Notes: generated by a model from the letters alone, not told the origin. Shown: positions 34,863 through 43,422, counted from the first letter of the stretch. The stretch: 64,000 nucleotides of DNA from Sphingomonadales bacterium (GCA_016714795.1 JADKCA010000005.1:124001-188000); one strand, 5' to 3'. Made by a program: numbers and translations.

Positions 34863-35675
34863 TCATTCCGCCAAAAAACCCAGAGAATAACGGTTAAACT
34901 CTTCCGCACGCTCTACCTGTACCCAATGTCCGGTATGGGCGAAGGTCATGCAGCGGGCGTCGCAGCCCTGTTCGAAAAAGTGCCGTGCGCCGCTTTCCGG
35001 GCAGAATTCGTCGTTCAGCCCCCACATCACGAAGATGGGCTGCTTCACTTCGCCCAAGCGTGGGCCAAGGTTCGGCGTGCGCATCCGGGCCAGCACATCC
35101 TTGGGCTGGGTGCGGGCAACGGCGAAGCGTTCCTGCACCAGCGTATCGGGAATGTTGGGCGCAAAGCTGGGATGGACGAGATTGCTGATCAGCCGCCTTT
35201 GTTCATCCAGATTGAAATCCGGTCCGCCAAAGCCGCTGACCATTTTGGCGATGCCCGGCATGGTAAAATAGCTGGCCTGCTCTTCGATGCAGCCGGGTGC
35301 CATCAGGATCAGCTTGTCCGTAAATTCGGGATGATCGAGCGTCATCTGGAGTGCCACACCGCCACCGAGCGAATTGCCGACCAGTGTCGCCTTGTTCAGG
35401 CCATGCTGGCGGAGTGCATCATAGAGCGTGTCGGTGAAGAGCTGGAGCGTGTAATCAATCCCCTCCGGCTTGGACGAGGCCCCGTAGCCAATCATGTCCG
35501 GCAGGATCACGCGATAGCCGGCGCCCACAAACGCGTCGATATTCTGGCGGAAGTTTGACGCGCCCGAGGCTCCGGGGCCGCTGCCGTGAATGAAGACAAT
35601 CGCAGGGCCGGAGCCGGTTTCCTTGATGTGAATGTCATAGCCGCCAGTGACGGCGTAGGTTGCTTCTTTCAACAC
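34863..35675 (-). CDS. hsaD: Meta-cleavage product hydrolase, HsaD-like
   Basis: An alpha/beta hydrolase of 270 residues if started at the GTG at 35675 (TTG at 35672 is the alternative; AGAGAGG precedes both). HGSGPGASGASNFRQNI is the glycine-rich oxyanion loop of C-C bond hydrolases, VGNSLGGGVAL the nucleophile Ser, GLNDEFCP the Asp, and TGHWVQVERAEEFNR the His. These match HsaD/BphD/MhpC. HsaD cleaves the ring-A meta-cleavage product to HIP and a C5/C6 dienoate. Separated from hsaA by a family A repeat. Confidence 0.84.
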   Translation of the reverse strand: MLKEATYAVTGGYDIHIKETGSGPAIVFIHGSGPGASGASNFRQNIDAFVGAGYRVILPDMIGYGASSKPEGIDYTLQLFTDTLYDALRQHGLNKATLVGNSLGGGVALQMTLDHPEFTDKLILMAPGCIEEQASYFTMPGIAKMVSGFGGPDFNLDEQRRLISNLVHPSFAPNIPDTLVQERFAVARTQPKDVLARMRTPNLGPRLGEVKQPIFVMWGLNDEFCPESGARHFFEQGCDARCMTFAHTGHWVQVERAEEFNRYSLGFLAE

Positions 35676-35718
35676 ATGATCCTCTCTGCACCCATTTGAT
35701 CTGGAGCTTGCTCCCACT

Positions 35719-35806
35719 CCGCTCGTGCTGAGCTTGTCGAAGGACCGTCCTTCTTTCTTGCCATCAAAGGCAAAACAGCCCTTTGACAAGCTCAGGGCGA
35801 ACGGCG
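35719..35806. repeat. Palindromic intergenic repeat, family A, copy 3
   Basis: A diverged copy with arms GTGCTGAGCTTGTCGAAGGA and CCTTTGACAAGCTCAGGGCG. Pairing is imperfect near the base. It lies between hsaA-like and hsaD-like genes within an otherwise continuous minus-strand run, and so might reduce or separate their expression. Confidence 0.75.
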
Positions 35807-35818
35807 GAGCGGGCCTCC

Positions 35819-37033
35819 TTACAGAAAATTAAACGCCACCGGCTGGCCCAGCATCGTCCCCAGCACATCGCCCGTCCGGTTGGCCGGATCGTTGGCCACA
35901 TGCGCGCGGCCTGCGTTGAGATCGAGCCATGGCTGGATGATGTCGCTCGTCATGTAGATGGCGCGGCCACCCAGCAGCTGCATCATGTCATCGACCAGAT
36001 CGGCGAGACGGCGGACGACGCTGGAGGAATTATAGGCATATAGCGCACGCTTCTCCATCGGGATGGCCTCGCCACGCTCGGCATAGCCCATCAGATCGTC
36101 AAAGGTCAGGCGCAGCGTCGTTTCCATTTCCTGAATCTGCGAATGGGCCTTGGAAATGGCGGCAAGCAGGAAGGGATCGGCGATCGAGGCCTTGCCGGTA
36201 TTCGTCGAGATGCGGCTCTGCGCGATGGCGATGGCGGCATTGAGCGCAGCCTTGGCCCCGCCGAACGCTGCCGTGGAGACCGAGCGCACGAATACTTGTG
36301 CCCAAGGCAAAGTGAACAACGGCGCGTCATTCTCCTTCTGGCCGGGGTTGTTGCAGAGGAAACCATCGACCGAACGGTGCGTGCGATATTCGGGCACGAA
36401 CACATCGTCCACGATGACGTCATGGCTGCCTGTGCCTTGCAGGCCGAAGACGTGCCAGGCGTCGCGATCAATCGTGTAATCCTTGCGCGGCAGCAGGAAG
36501 GCCCGCATGTCCATTGCATCGCCTTCATTCTTCGGCGGCACCATCGCACCCAGCACCACCCAGTCGCAATGGACAGAGCCGGTGGAGAAGCCCCAACGCC
36601 CGGAGAGGCGGAAGCCGCCCTCTACATGCGTGACCTTGCCAACCGGCTGGTAGGAGGAGGAGGCGAGCACGGTCGAATCCTCGGCCCACATGTCTTGCTG
36701 GGCCTGATCATGGAACAGCGCCAGTTCATAAGGATGGCAACCGACCACGCCGAACATCCAGCCGGTGGACATGCAGCCTTCCGCAAGTGCCTTCTGCACT
36801 TCAAAGAAGACATTGGGGTGCATCTCATAGCCGCCCCAGCGTTTGGGCTGGAGAATGCGGAAAAATCCGGCCTCATGGAATTCGCGGATCGATTCGGCAG
36901 GCACGTCGCGCTGGGCCACACACTGCTTCGCGCGGGACTTGAGCGTGGGGATCATCGCACGTGCGCGCGCAATCAGTTCTTCCGGCGACGGCATGGCGTT
37001 CGTCGCATTGGTGATGGGAATCACGGTTGCCAT
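35819..37033 (-). CDS. hsaA: HsaA-like flavin-dependent monooxygenase
   Basis: A 404-residue acyl-CoA-dehydrogenase-fold group D monooxygenase. FHEAGFFRILQPKRWGGYEM, MSTGWMFGVVGCHPYELALF, FSTGSVHCDWVVLG, and HAGRAHVANDPANR near the C-terminus match HsaA of Mycobacterium and Rhodococcus by memory. HsaA hydroxylates the phenolic secosteroid 3-HSA to the 3,4-catechol using reduced flavin from HsaB, which is not in the window. First gene of the minus-strand operon, divergent from the hsaC operon across dyad site 6. Confidence 0.87.
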   Translation of the reverse strand: MATVIPITNATNAMPSPEELIARARAMIPTLKSRAKQCVAQRDVPAESIREFHEAGFFRILQPKRWGGYEMHPNVFFEVQKALAEGCMSTGWMFGVVGCHPYELALFHDQAQQDMWAEDSTVLASSSYQPVGKVTHVEGGFRLSGRWGFSTGSVHCDWVVLGAMVPPKNEGDAMDMRAFLLPRKDYTIDRDAWHVFGLQGTGSHDVIVDDVFVPEYRTHRSVDGFLCNNPGQKENDAPLFTLPWAQVFVRSVSTAAFGGAKAALNAAIAIAQSRISTNTGKASIADPFLLAAISKAHSQIQEMETTLRLTFDDLMGYAERGEAIPMEKRALYAYNSSSVVRRLADLVDDMMQLLGGRAIYMTSDIIQPWLDLNAGRAHVANDPANRTGDVLGTMLGQPVAFNFL

Positions 37034-37081
37034 GGGAAGCCCTTCTCCTCATTGAATCGGCTGCGCCGTTCATGTTTAACT

Positions 37082-37113
37082 CTTCGTAGAAAAAACTGCC
37101 ATGAAATACGCAA
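37082..37113. promoter_or_regulatory. Dyad operator candidate, site 6
   Basis: CTTCGTA at 37082-37088 and TACGCAA at 37107-37113, with 18 bases between CGTA and TACG. It lies in the 179-bp divergent promoter of the two main ring-degradation operons, 48 bp from hsaA and 99 bp from the plus-strand SDR. The best placed site for controlling the whole pathway. Confidence 0.68.
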
Positions 37114-37212
37114 ATCGTCAATTGAAATTGGTTTTGGCTTTCGATAGTGACGATTCATTCGATTTTCGGGGGCTTCCGTATCAAGCGGAAGCGACAAGAG
37201 GAGGAAAGCGCC

Positions 37213-37980
37213 TTGGCGGGTGCGCTCAGCATTGATCTGCATGGACAATGTGCCATCGTAACCGGCGGCACGCGCGGCCTGGGGCGCGTCATTGCTGCGC
37301 GTCTGGCGCAGGCGGGCTGTTCGGTTGTGGTCTGCGGGCGCAAGGCTCCGGATTTTCTGCCCGATGGCGTGCGGTTCGAAGCGGCCGATGTGCGCGATCC
37401 GGATCAGGCCAAGGCCTTTGTTGATGGCGTCGCGGCGGCGCATGGTCGGCTGGACATTCTCATCAACAATGCCGGCGGCTCTCCGGCGGCCAAGGCCGAA
37501 GAGGGGAGCCCGCGCTTCATCGATGCGATTCTGAAGCTCAACCTTGTTGGCCCACTCTATCTTGCGCAGGCATCTCATGCGCACATGGCAAAGGCCGGGC
37601 GTGGTTCCATAGTGAACATTGCCAGCGTGTCGGGCATTCGCCCTTCGCCGGGAACCGCCGTCTATGGCGCGGCCAAGGCGGGCCTGCTCAACCTGACGCA
37701 AAGTCTGGCGCAGGAGTGGGGGCCGCAAGGTATCCGCGTCAACGCGATCATCGCTGGGCTGATGGCCACCGAAACTGCGGATTTCACTTATGGTGATGCA
37801 GAGGCGCAGGCCGCCGTGGGCCGCTCGATGCCGCTCCAGCGCATGGGTGCGGGCGATGATCTGGCGGGCGCGGTGCTGTGGCTCTGTTCCGATCTGGCGA
37901 GCTGGGTCTCCGGCGCGCGGATCAATGTCGATGGCGGCGGAGAGCGGCCCTATTTTCTCGATCTGGTGAAGGGAGGCTGA
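37213..37980 (+). CDS. SDR-family oxidoreductase, first gene of the ring C/D operon
   Basis: A 255-residue SDR. TTG at 37213 is preferred because GAGGAGG precedes it by 8 bases; the upstream ATG at 37147 lacks such a site. TGGTRGLGRVIA, LINNAGGSP, ASVSG, and YGAAKAGLLN carry the canonical SDR motifs. Residues AGLMATETADF follow the usual PG position, altered to AG. It begins a 20-gene plus-strand operon. A hydroxysteroid or hydroxyacyl-CoA substrate is likely, but the position is unknown. Confidence 0.8.
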   Translation: MAGALSIDLHGQCAIVTGGTRGLGRVIAARLAQAGCSVVVCGRKAPDFLPDGVRFEAADVRDPDQAKAFVDGVAAAHGRLDILINNAGGSPAAKAEEGSPRFIDAILKLNLVGPLYLAQASHAHMAKAGRGSIVNIASVSGIRPSPGTAVYGAAKAGLLNLTQSLAQEWGPQGIRVNAIIAGLMATETADFTYGDAEAQAAVGRSMPLQRMGAGDDLAGAVLWLCSDLASWVSGARINVDGGGERPYFLDLVKGG

Positions 37981-37985
37981 AGCTC

Positions 37986-38897
37986 ATGGGCGTGAAGGCA
38001 TTGGGCTATGTTGTCGTCGAGACGGCGCAGCCGGACAAATGGGATGAATTCCTGACGCAGGTGGCGGGTGTGATGCGCGCGCCGGACGCGGCGGATGGTG
38101 CTGCGCAGTACCGCATTGATGAGCGTCCGTTCCGGTACCGGATCGAGCGTTCGGATCGCGAATGGTTCAAGGCGGCGGGCTATGAGATGGCCGATGCGGC
38201 GCAACTGGACGCGCTGGCGGATCGCATCCGCGCCGCAGGCCGTCCGGTCGAAGCGTTGGGCGCGGATGAAGCTGCATTGCGCGGTGTGACGGCAGGGTTC
38301 CGCACAACTGATCCGTGCAACAACGGGCTGGAATTTTTCCATGGCGACAGCCGCACCGACGTGCCGTTCGTCTCTCCGGTGGGCGTGCCACACTTCATCA
38401 CGGGTGACATGGGCATGGGCCATGCGGTGTTCTCCGCGCCCGATTTCGACGCGATGATTGCCTTTCACCGCGATGTGGTGGGCTTTCGCGAGACGGACAT
38501 GCCCGCGTTCGACCTGATCCCCGGCGCACCACCGATGCGCTTTGCGTTCCTTCATGCCGATAATGGTCGCCACCACAGTCTGGCCTTTGGCGAAGGGCCG
38601 ATCCCGCCCTCGGGTGCTGTGCATGTGATGCTCGAATATCCCAATCTGACCGAAGTGGGCAAGGCACACGACCGGATGAAGCGGTTGGGCTATCCCGAAA
38701 GCGCGACGCTGGGCACCCATTATAATGACGAAACGGTGGGCTTTTATGTCCAGACACCGACCGGTTTCGATCTGGAAATCGGGTGTGACAGCCTCGTGAT
38801 CGACCCGACCGACTGGCAGGTCACCTGTCATGAAGGGATCAGCGTCTGGGGCCACGAATGGGCCTGGCAGAAAGCCATGAAGGAAGCAGCGGAGTGA
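37986..38897 (+). CDS. hsaC: Type I extradiol dioxygenase, HsaC-like
   Basis: A 303-residue two-module VOC dioxygenase. The iron ligands are the His in MGMGHAVFSAP, the His pair region RHHSLAFGEG, and the Glu in FDLEIGCDS. VKALGYVVVETAQPDKWDEF and TAGFRTTDPCNNGLEFFHG mark the N-terminal module. Matches HsaC/BphC closely. It meta-cleaves the 3,4-dihydroxy secosteroid (3,4-DHSA), feeding HsaD. The stop overlaps the ipdA GTG start by 4 bases (GTGA). Confidence 0.9.
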   Translation: MGVKALGYVVVETAQPDKWDEFLTQVAGVMRAPDAADGAAQYRIDERPFRYRIERSDREWFKAAGYEMADAAQLDALADRIRAAGRPVEALGADEAALRGVTAGFRTTDPCNNGLEFFHGDSRTDVPFVSPVGVPHFITGDMGMGHAVFSAPDFDAMIAFHRDVVGFRETDMPAFDLIPGAPPMRFAFLHADNGRHHSLAFGEGPIPPSGAVHVMLEYPNLTEVGKAHDRMKRLGYPESATLGTHYNDETVGFYVQTPTGFDLEIGCDSLVIDPTDWQVTCHEGISVWGHEWAWQKAMKEAAE

Positions 38898-39790
38898 CAC
38901 ATTTGACCCCTGGGCTTGATAAACGGATGACCCCTGCCGAAATCGTCGCGTCGCTCCGCGATGGGATGACGCTCGGCATTGGCGGCTGGGGACCGCGCCG
39001 CAAGCCGATGGCTTTGGTGCGAGAGATTTTGCGCTCTGACCTGAAGGATCTCACCATCGTCGCCTATGGCGGCGCGGATGTGGGGATGCTGTGCGCGGCA
39101 GGCAAAGTGAAGAAACTGGTTTTCGCCTTCGTCTCGCTCGATGCCATTCCGCTCGAACCATGGTTCCGTAAAGCCCGCGAAGCCGGTCAGATCGAAGTGC
39201 TCGAAGTTGATGAAGGCATGTTCCAATGGGGGCTGAAGGCGGCGGCATTCGGCCTGCCCTTTCTGCCCACCCGTGTGGGGCTGGGCACCGATCTGGCGGC
39301 ACTCGGCGGATTGAAGACGGTGCAATCCCCCTATGCCGATGGTGAGACATTGATCGCGATGCCCGCCCTCAAGCTCGATGCGGCCCTCCTCCACGTCAAC
39401 CGCAGCGATTGGCGCGGCAATGTCCAGCTGTTCGGCGCGGATGTCTATTATGACGAATGGTTCGCCAAGGCGGCGGCCAAAACCTATGTGTCGTGCGAGG
39501 AACTGGTCGACAAGATGGAGGATCATTACCCCGACGATGCACAGGCCAGCGTGTTCGAACGCTGCTTTGTGTCGGGTGTGGTGGAAATTCCTTGCGGGGC
39601 GCATCCCAGCTCGATGCCGCCTGCTTATGGCTGGGATATGAAGGCCCTCAAGGCCTATACCGATGCCGCGCGCGATCCCGGCGACTGGGCTGCCGTGGCA
39701 GACCGTTTCGTCGGCGCGACCGAGGCTGACTATCTGCAATCCTTTGGCGGAAAGGAGGCGGTGGCGGCTCTCCCGCTTCCGATTTTCTGA
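38894..39790 (+). CDS. ipdA: IpdA: CoA-transferase-fold ring C hydrolase alpha subunit
   Basis: A 298-residue class I CoA-transferase-fold subunit, GTG start at 38894 overlapping the hsaC stop. GMTLGIGGWGPRRKPMA, LTIVAYGGADVGMLCAAGKV, EVDEGMFQWGL and FVGATEADYLQSFG match Mycobacterium IpdA. The IpdAB heterodimer opens the last carbocycle (COCHEA-CoA to MOODA-CoA), acting as a hydrolase despite its CoA-transferase fold. In the alphaproteobacterial/betaproteobacterial testosterone literature the equivalent is ScdL1. Confidence 0.92.
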   Translation: MTHLTPGLDKRMTPAEIVASLRDGMTLGIGGWGPRRKPMALVREILRSDLKDLTIVAYGGADVGMLCAAGKVKKLVFAFVSLDAIPLEPWFRKAREAGQIEVLEVDEGMFQWGLKAAAFGLPFLPTRVGLGTDLAALGGLKTVQSPYADGETLIAMPALKLDAALLHVNRSDWRGNVQLFGADVYYDEWFAKAAAKTYVSCEELVDKMEDHYPDDAQASVFERCFVSGVVEIPCGAHPSSMPPAYGWDMKALKAYTDAARDPGDWAAVADRFVGATEADYLQSFGGKEAVAALPLPIF

Positions 39791-40581
39791 TGACTGACAT
39801 TTCTCTCGCAGAACTCTGCATCGTTGCCGCCTCGGAGGCGTTCCGCAACAATGGCGAAGTCGTGGCCACCGGCGTTGGCCCGGTGCCGCGTCTGGCCGCT
39901 GGCCTCGCCAAGCTGACGCACAGCCCCGAACTGATAATGACCGATGGCGAAGCCTATCTGGTTGAACAACCCGTCCCGCTGGGGCCGCGCAAATATGAGG
40001 ATCGCAAAAAGGCGGGCCATCTGCCCTTCTCGCGTTTCTTCGATTCTGCCGTCTGGACCGGGCGCCGCCATGCGATGGTGACGCCGACTCAGATCGACCG
40101 CTTCGGCCAGATCAACCTCAGCCAGCTGGGCGGCACGCACAAGCAGCCCAAAACGCAGATGCTGGGCGTGCGCGGTTTTCCGGGCAACACCATCTACCAT
40201 CCCAACAGCTTCTTCTTCCCGTCGCACACCACGCGCGTCTTTGTGGAGGGCGAAGTCGATATGGTGTCTGGCGTCGGCTACAACCCGGCCAAGCGCATCC
40301 CCGGCGGCAATTATTCAGGCGTGGACCTGCGCTTCATCGTGACGAACCTGTGCGTGATGGACTTTGGCGGAGACGCGAATGCCGTGCGCGTCGTCTCGCT
40401 CCATCCCGGTGTGCGTTTTGACGATGTTCAGGCCGTAACGGGTTTTGCGCTGGTCAATGCAGTGGCAGGCGAGACCGCGATGCCGACGGCTGAGCAGCTT
40501 GAGATCATCAATCAGCTTGACCCCCATAATATCCGGGCCAGTGTCATCAAGGACAACCCGCCTGGCCATAAGGCTGCCTGA
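39790..40581 (+). CDS. ipdB: IpdB: ring C hydrolase beta subunit
   Basis: A 263-residue partner, start overlapping the ipdA stop by one base (TGATG). LAKLTHSPELIMTDGEAYL, FFDSAVWTGRRHAMVTPTQI, LGVRGFPGNTIYHPNSFFFP and FDFGGDANAVRVVSLHPGV style blocks match IpdB. Together with IpdA it forms the ring-opening hydrolase of the HIP pathway. The pair is diagnostic for steroid C/D-ring degradation. Confidence 0.92.
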   Translation: MTDISLAELCIVAASEAFRNNGEVVATGVGPVPRLAAGLAKLTHSPELIMTDGEAYLVEQPVPLGPRKYEDRKKAGHLPFSRFFDSAVWTGRRHAMVTPTQIDRFGQINLSQLGGTHKQPKTQMLGVRGFPGNTIYHPNSFFFPSHTTRVFVEGEVDMVSGVGYNPAKRIPGGNYSGVDLRFIVTNLCVMDFGGDANAVRVVSLHPGVRFDDVQAVTGFALVNAVAGETAMPTAEQLEIINQLDPHNIRASVIKDNPPGHKAA

Positions 40582-40595
40582 GAGAGGATGACGCC

Positions 40596-41492
40596 ATGAC
40601 CGATCTGATTACGCCTGAACCCTTTACGCCCGAATATGAAACCGAAGAGCCTGTGCTTTACGAAGTGCGCGATGGCGTGGCGTGGGTGACGATGAACCGC
40701 ACCAGCTTCAACAATGCGCAGAACGGCCAGATGACCTATGCGCTGGACGACGCCTTCATGCGCGCGACCAATGATGATGCGGTGAAGTGCATCGTGCTGG
40801 CGGGCAATGGCAAGCATTTCTCTGCCGGGCATGACATTGGCACGCCGGGACGCGATCTCTTGAAGCAGTTCGATAACCGCCTGATGGTGCCGCCGCATGT
40901 GACGCGGCCGGGCGCGGAGCTGCTCTACACGCGCGAGCAGGAGCAATATCTGGGCATGTGCCGCCGCTGGCGTGACATTGCCAAGCCCACCGTGGCGATG
41001 GTGCAGGGCGCTTGCATCGCCGGCGGGCTGATGCTGGCTTGGGTGTGCGATTTCATCATCGCGAGCGAAGATGCATTCTTTCAGGACCCCGTGGTGCGCA
41101 TGGGCATTCCCGGCGTGGAATATTTCGCGCACGCCTTTGAGCTCCCGCCGCGCATCGCCAAGGAGTTCCTGCTGCTCGGTGAACGGATGCCCGCGCAGCG
41201 CGCCGAACAATTTGGCATGGTCAACAAGATCGTCCCGCGCGATCAGCTGCTTGAAACCACAACGGCGATTGCCGCCAAGCTGGCCGCGCAGCCGCGTCTG
41301 GGCGTTTGGCTCACCAAGCAGGCGGTCAACCATGTCGAGGAACTGCGCGGCAAGCGCTCGGCGATGGATGCCGTGTTCCATATGCACCATTTCGCGCATG
41401 CGCAGAATGACCTGACGTCTGACAACAGCCTCGGCGGGCTTGATGCCAAGTCGATGGCGGCGGCCAACAAGAAGCAGGCTTCGGAAGGCTAA
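40596..41492 (+). CDS. Enoyl-CoA hydratase/isomerase family protein
   Basis: A 298-residue crotonase. MNRTSFNNAQNGQM, GNGKHFSAGHDIGTPGRD (oxyanion hole 1), MVQGACIAGGLMLAWVCDFI (oxyanion hole 2), and MGIPGVEYFAHAFELPPRI. It is longer than EchA20, with an insertion after the first hole. The catalytic Glu positions cannot be assigned by eye. It could hydrate a steroid-derived enoyl-CoA or act as a C-C hydrolase; the second crotonase in this operon (42673) is the better EchA20 match. Confidence 0.85.
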   Translation: MTDLITPEPFTPEYETEEPVLYEVRDGVAWVTMNRTSFNNAQNGQMTYALDDAFMRATNDDAVKCIVLAGNGKHFSAGHDIGTPGRDLLKQFDNRLMVPPHVTRPGAELLYTREQEQYLGMCRRWRDIAKPTVAMVQGACIAGGLMLAWVCDFIIASEDAFFQDPVVRMGIPGVEYFAHAFELPPRIAKEFLLLGERMPAQRAEQFGMVNKIVPRDQLLETTTAIAAKLAAQPRLGVWLTKQAVNHVEELRGKRSAMDAVFHMHHFAHAQNDLTSDNSLGGLDAKSMAAANKKQASEG

Positions 41493-41495
41493 GCG

Positions 41496-42557
41496 TTGAT
41501 CAACACCCCCCTCACCGAGGCACTGGGCTGCCGCATTCCCGTGATCCAGACCGCAATGGGCTGGGTCGCAAAGCCGGGGCTTGTCGCGGCGACCAGCAAT
41601 GCGGGTGCGTTCGGCTTTCTGGCAGCGGCGGTGATGGCTCCGAAGGAAATGGCCGAGGAAATCGCCCGCCTGCGCGATCTGACGCCGCATCAATTCGGTG
41701 TGAACTTCCACAGTTTCCAGCCGGGTGCGGCGGAGATTGTGGAGATCATCCTCTCCAACAAGGATCGGGTGCGTGCGGTCAGCTTCGGGCGCGGGCCGGA
41801 TGCGAAGATGATCGGGCGGTTCAAGGATGCGGGCATTCTCTGCATCCCGACCATCGGGGCTGTGAAACACGCTCAGAAAATGGAGCAGCTGGGCTGCGAC
41901 ATGGTGACGGTGCAGGGCGGCGAAGGCGGTGGCCATACCGGCGCCGTGCCAACCACGGTGCTGCTGCCGCAAGTGCTCGATACCGTGAAGATTCCTGTGG
42001 TCGCCGCAGGGGGATTTGCGGATGGTCGCGGCCTGGCGGCAGCGCTCGCGTTTGGCGCGGTTGGCATTGCGATGGGCACGCGCTTCCTGATGACGGCGGA
42101 AAGCCCCGTGCCTGCGGCCCCCAAGGCGGCCTATGTGAAGGCGGGTACAAGCGACATTGCGGTTTCCACCAAGGTGGACGGCATTCCGCAGCGCATGATC
42201 CTCAACCCGCTTCTCAAGCGCATCGAAGGCTCCGGCACGCTCGCCATGTGGGCCCGCGCGATGGAAGCGGGCATGGAGATGAAGCGCCAGACCGGCATGG
42301 GCTGGGGCGATGTGCTGCGCACTGCCAAGAGCATGACAAGCCATGGCGAAATGCCGCTTGCGCAGGCGATGATGGCCGCAGCGGCTCCGATGATGATCCA
42401 GCGCGCAGTCGTTTCCGGTGACGCGGAGAATGGCCTGATGGCGACGGGCGTCGTTGCTGGACGAATCAAGGATCTGCCCAGCTGCACTGATCTGCTGGCC
42501 GGGATTGAAGCAGAGGCCGAAGCGCGGCTGAAGGCCATGGGTATGCTTTCATCATGA
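41496..42557 (+). CDS. ipdC: IpdC: NMO-type flavin reductase of the HIP pathway
   Basis: A 353-residue TIM-barrel flavoprotein of the nitronate monooxygenase superfamily with TTG start at 41496, GGAAGG 9 bases ahead. CRIPVIQTAMGWVAKPGLVA, MVTVQGGEGGGHTGAVPTT, VAAGGFADGRGLAAALAFGA and MGTRFLMTAESPVP match IpdC of the KstR2 regulon. IpdC reduces or isomerises an indane-CoA intermediate in C/D-ring breakdown. A perfect 28-bp palindrome follows the gene. Confidence 0.88.
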   Translation: MINTPLTEALGCRIPVIQTAMGWVAKPGLVAATSNAGAFGFLAAAVMAPKEMAEEIARLRDLTPHQFGVNFHSFQPGAAEIVEIILSNKDRVRAVSFGRGPDAKMIGRFKDAGILCIPTIGAVKHAQKMEQLGCDMVTVQGGEGGGHTGAVPTTVLLPQVLDTVKIPVVAAGGFADGRGLAAALAFGAVGIAMGTRFLMTAESPVPAAPKAAYVKAGTSDIAVSTKVDGIPQRMILNPLLKRIEGSGTLAMWARAMEAGMEMKRQTGMGWGDVLRTAKSMTSHGEMPLAQAMMAAAAPMMIQRAVVSGDAENGLMATGVVAGRIKDLPSCTDLLAGIEAEAEARLKAMGMLSS

Positions 42558-42587
42558 GACGGCACGCACCCCCGATGACTCCAATTT

Positions 42588-42652
42588 GTTCGCGCAAAGG
42601 CGCAAAGGCGCAAAGAAGAATTTCCTTTGCGCCTTTGCGCCTTTGCGCGAAC
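42588..42652. repeat. Palindromic intergenic repeat, family C
   Basis: Arms of 28 bases (42588-42615 and 42625-42652), each containing three GCGCAAAG units, are exact reverse complements with a 9-base loop. It lies inside the long operon between ipdC and echA20. No T-tract follows, so termination is unlikely. A degenerate copy is embedded in fadD3 (54978). Confidence 0.88.
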
Positions 42653-42672
42653 CCAACAGCACAGGTAGCCTC

Positions 42673-43422
42673 ATGCCCATAACCTGCACCATAGAAAACC
42701 GGATCGCCGAAATCGTCTTCGACGTGCCCCCGGTCAACGCGTTCAACAGCGAGACCTGGATGTCGCTGCCCGACATCATCACGGCGGCGGGAAAAAACCC
42801 CGACGTGAACTGCATCCTGATCCGCGCCGAGGGTCGGGGTTTTTGCGGGGGCGTGGACATCAAGGAGATGCAGGCGCATCCCGAACGCATCACCATCCTC
42901 AATCGCGGCAATTATCTGACCTTCAAGGCGATCCGCGATGCGGAAGTGCCCGTCATTTCCGCCGTCCATAAATTCGTGATCGGCGGCGGCATCGGCATTT
43001 GCGGTGCGAGCGACTCGATCATCGCGGCGGACGACGCCTTCTTCTCGCTGCCCGAAGTGGATCGCGGCGCGATGGGCGGAGCGTCTCACCTCTCGCGGAT
43101 GCTGCCCTTGCACAAGGTCCGCGCGGCTTTCTTCACCGGCGGCAATATTCCGGCGGCGGAAGCCTATCGGCTCGGCGCGGTTGAAAAAATAGTGCCGCGT
43201 GCGGATCTTGAAACCGAAGCCCGCGCTTTTTGCGGCGTAATCGCGTCCAAATCGCGCAAGGCGCTCGTCATCGCCAAGGAGGCTTTGAACGGCCTCGAGC
43301 CGCGCGACGTCGATCGCGGCTATCGCTGGGAACAGGGCTTCACGCTCGAAATGTACATGCACGAAGACAGCCAGAAGAGCCGCGACGCCTTTGTGGAAAC
43401 CGGCAAAGCTGCCACCTTCTGA
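42673..43422 (+). CDS. echA20: EchA20-like ring D hydrolase
   Basis: A 249-residue crotonase, ATG at 42673. MPITCTIENRIAEIVFDVPP, VNAFNSETWMSL, RAEGRGFCGGVDIKEMQ, KFVIGGGIGICGASDSIIA, SLPEVDRGAMGGASHLSR and YRWEQGFTLEM match Mycobacterium EchA20 along its entire length. EchA20 hydrolytically opens ring D of HIEC-CoA. An upstream in-frame ATG within the palindrome is not the start. Its stop overlaps the acyl-CoA dehydrogenase start by one base. Confidence 0.9.
   Translation: MPITCTIENRIAEIVFDVPPVNAFNSETWMSLPDIITAAGKNPDVNCILIRAEGRGFCGGVDIKEMQAHPERITILNRGNYLTFKAIRDAEVPVISAVHKFVIGGGIGICGASDSIIAADDAFFSLPEVDRGAMGGASHLSRMLPLHKVRAAFFTGGNIPAAEAYRLGAVEKIVPRADLETEARAFCGVIASKSRKALVIAKEALNGLEPRDVDRGYRWEQGFTLEMYMHEDSQKSRDAFVETGKAATF

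Noticed and set aside
40512..42344. 610-codon minus-strand frame opposite the crotonase and ipdC
   Set aside because: His/Arg-rich antisense translation with no domain signature; the sense strand encodes clear enzymes.
42586..42672. N-terminal extension of EchA20 through the palindrome
   Set aside because: The in-frame upstream ATG translates the repeat itself; homology to EchA20 begins exactly at the ATG at 42673.
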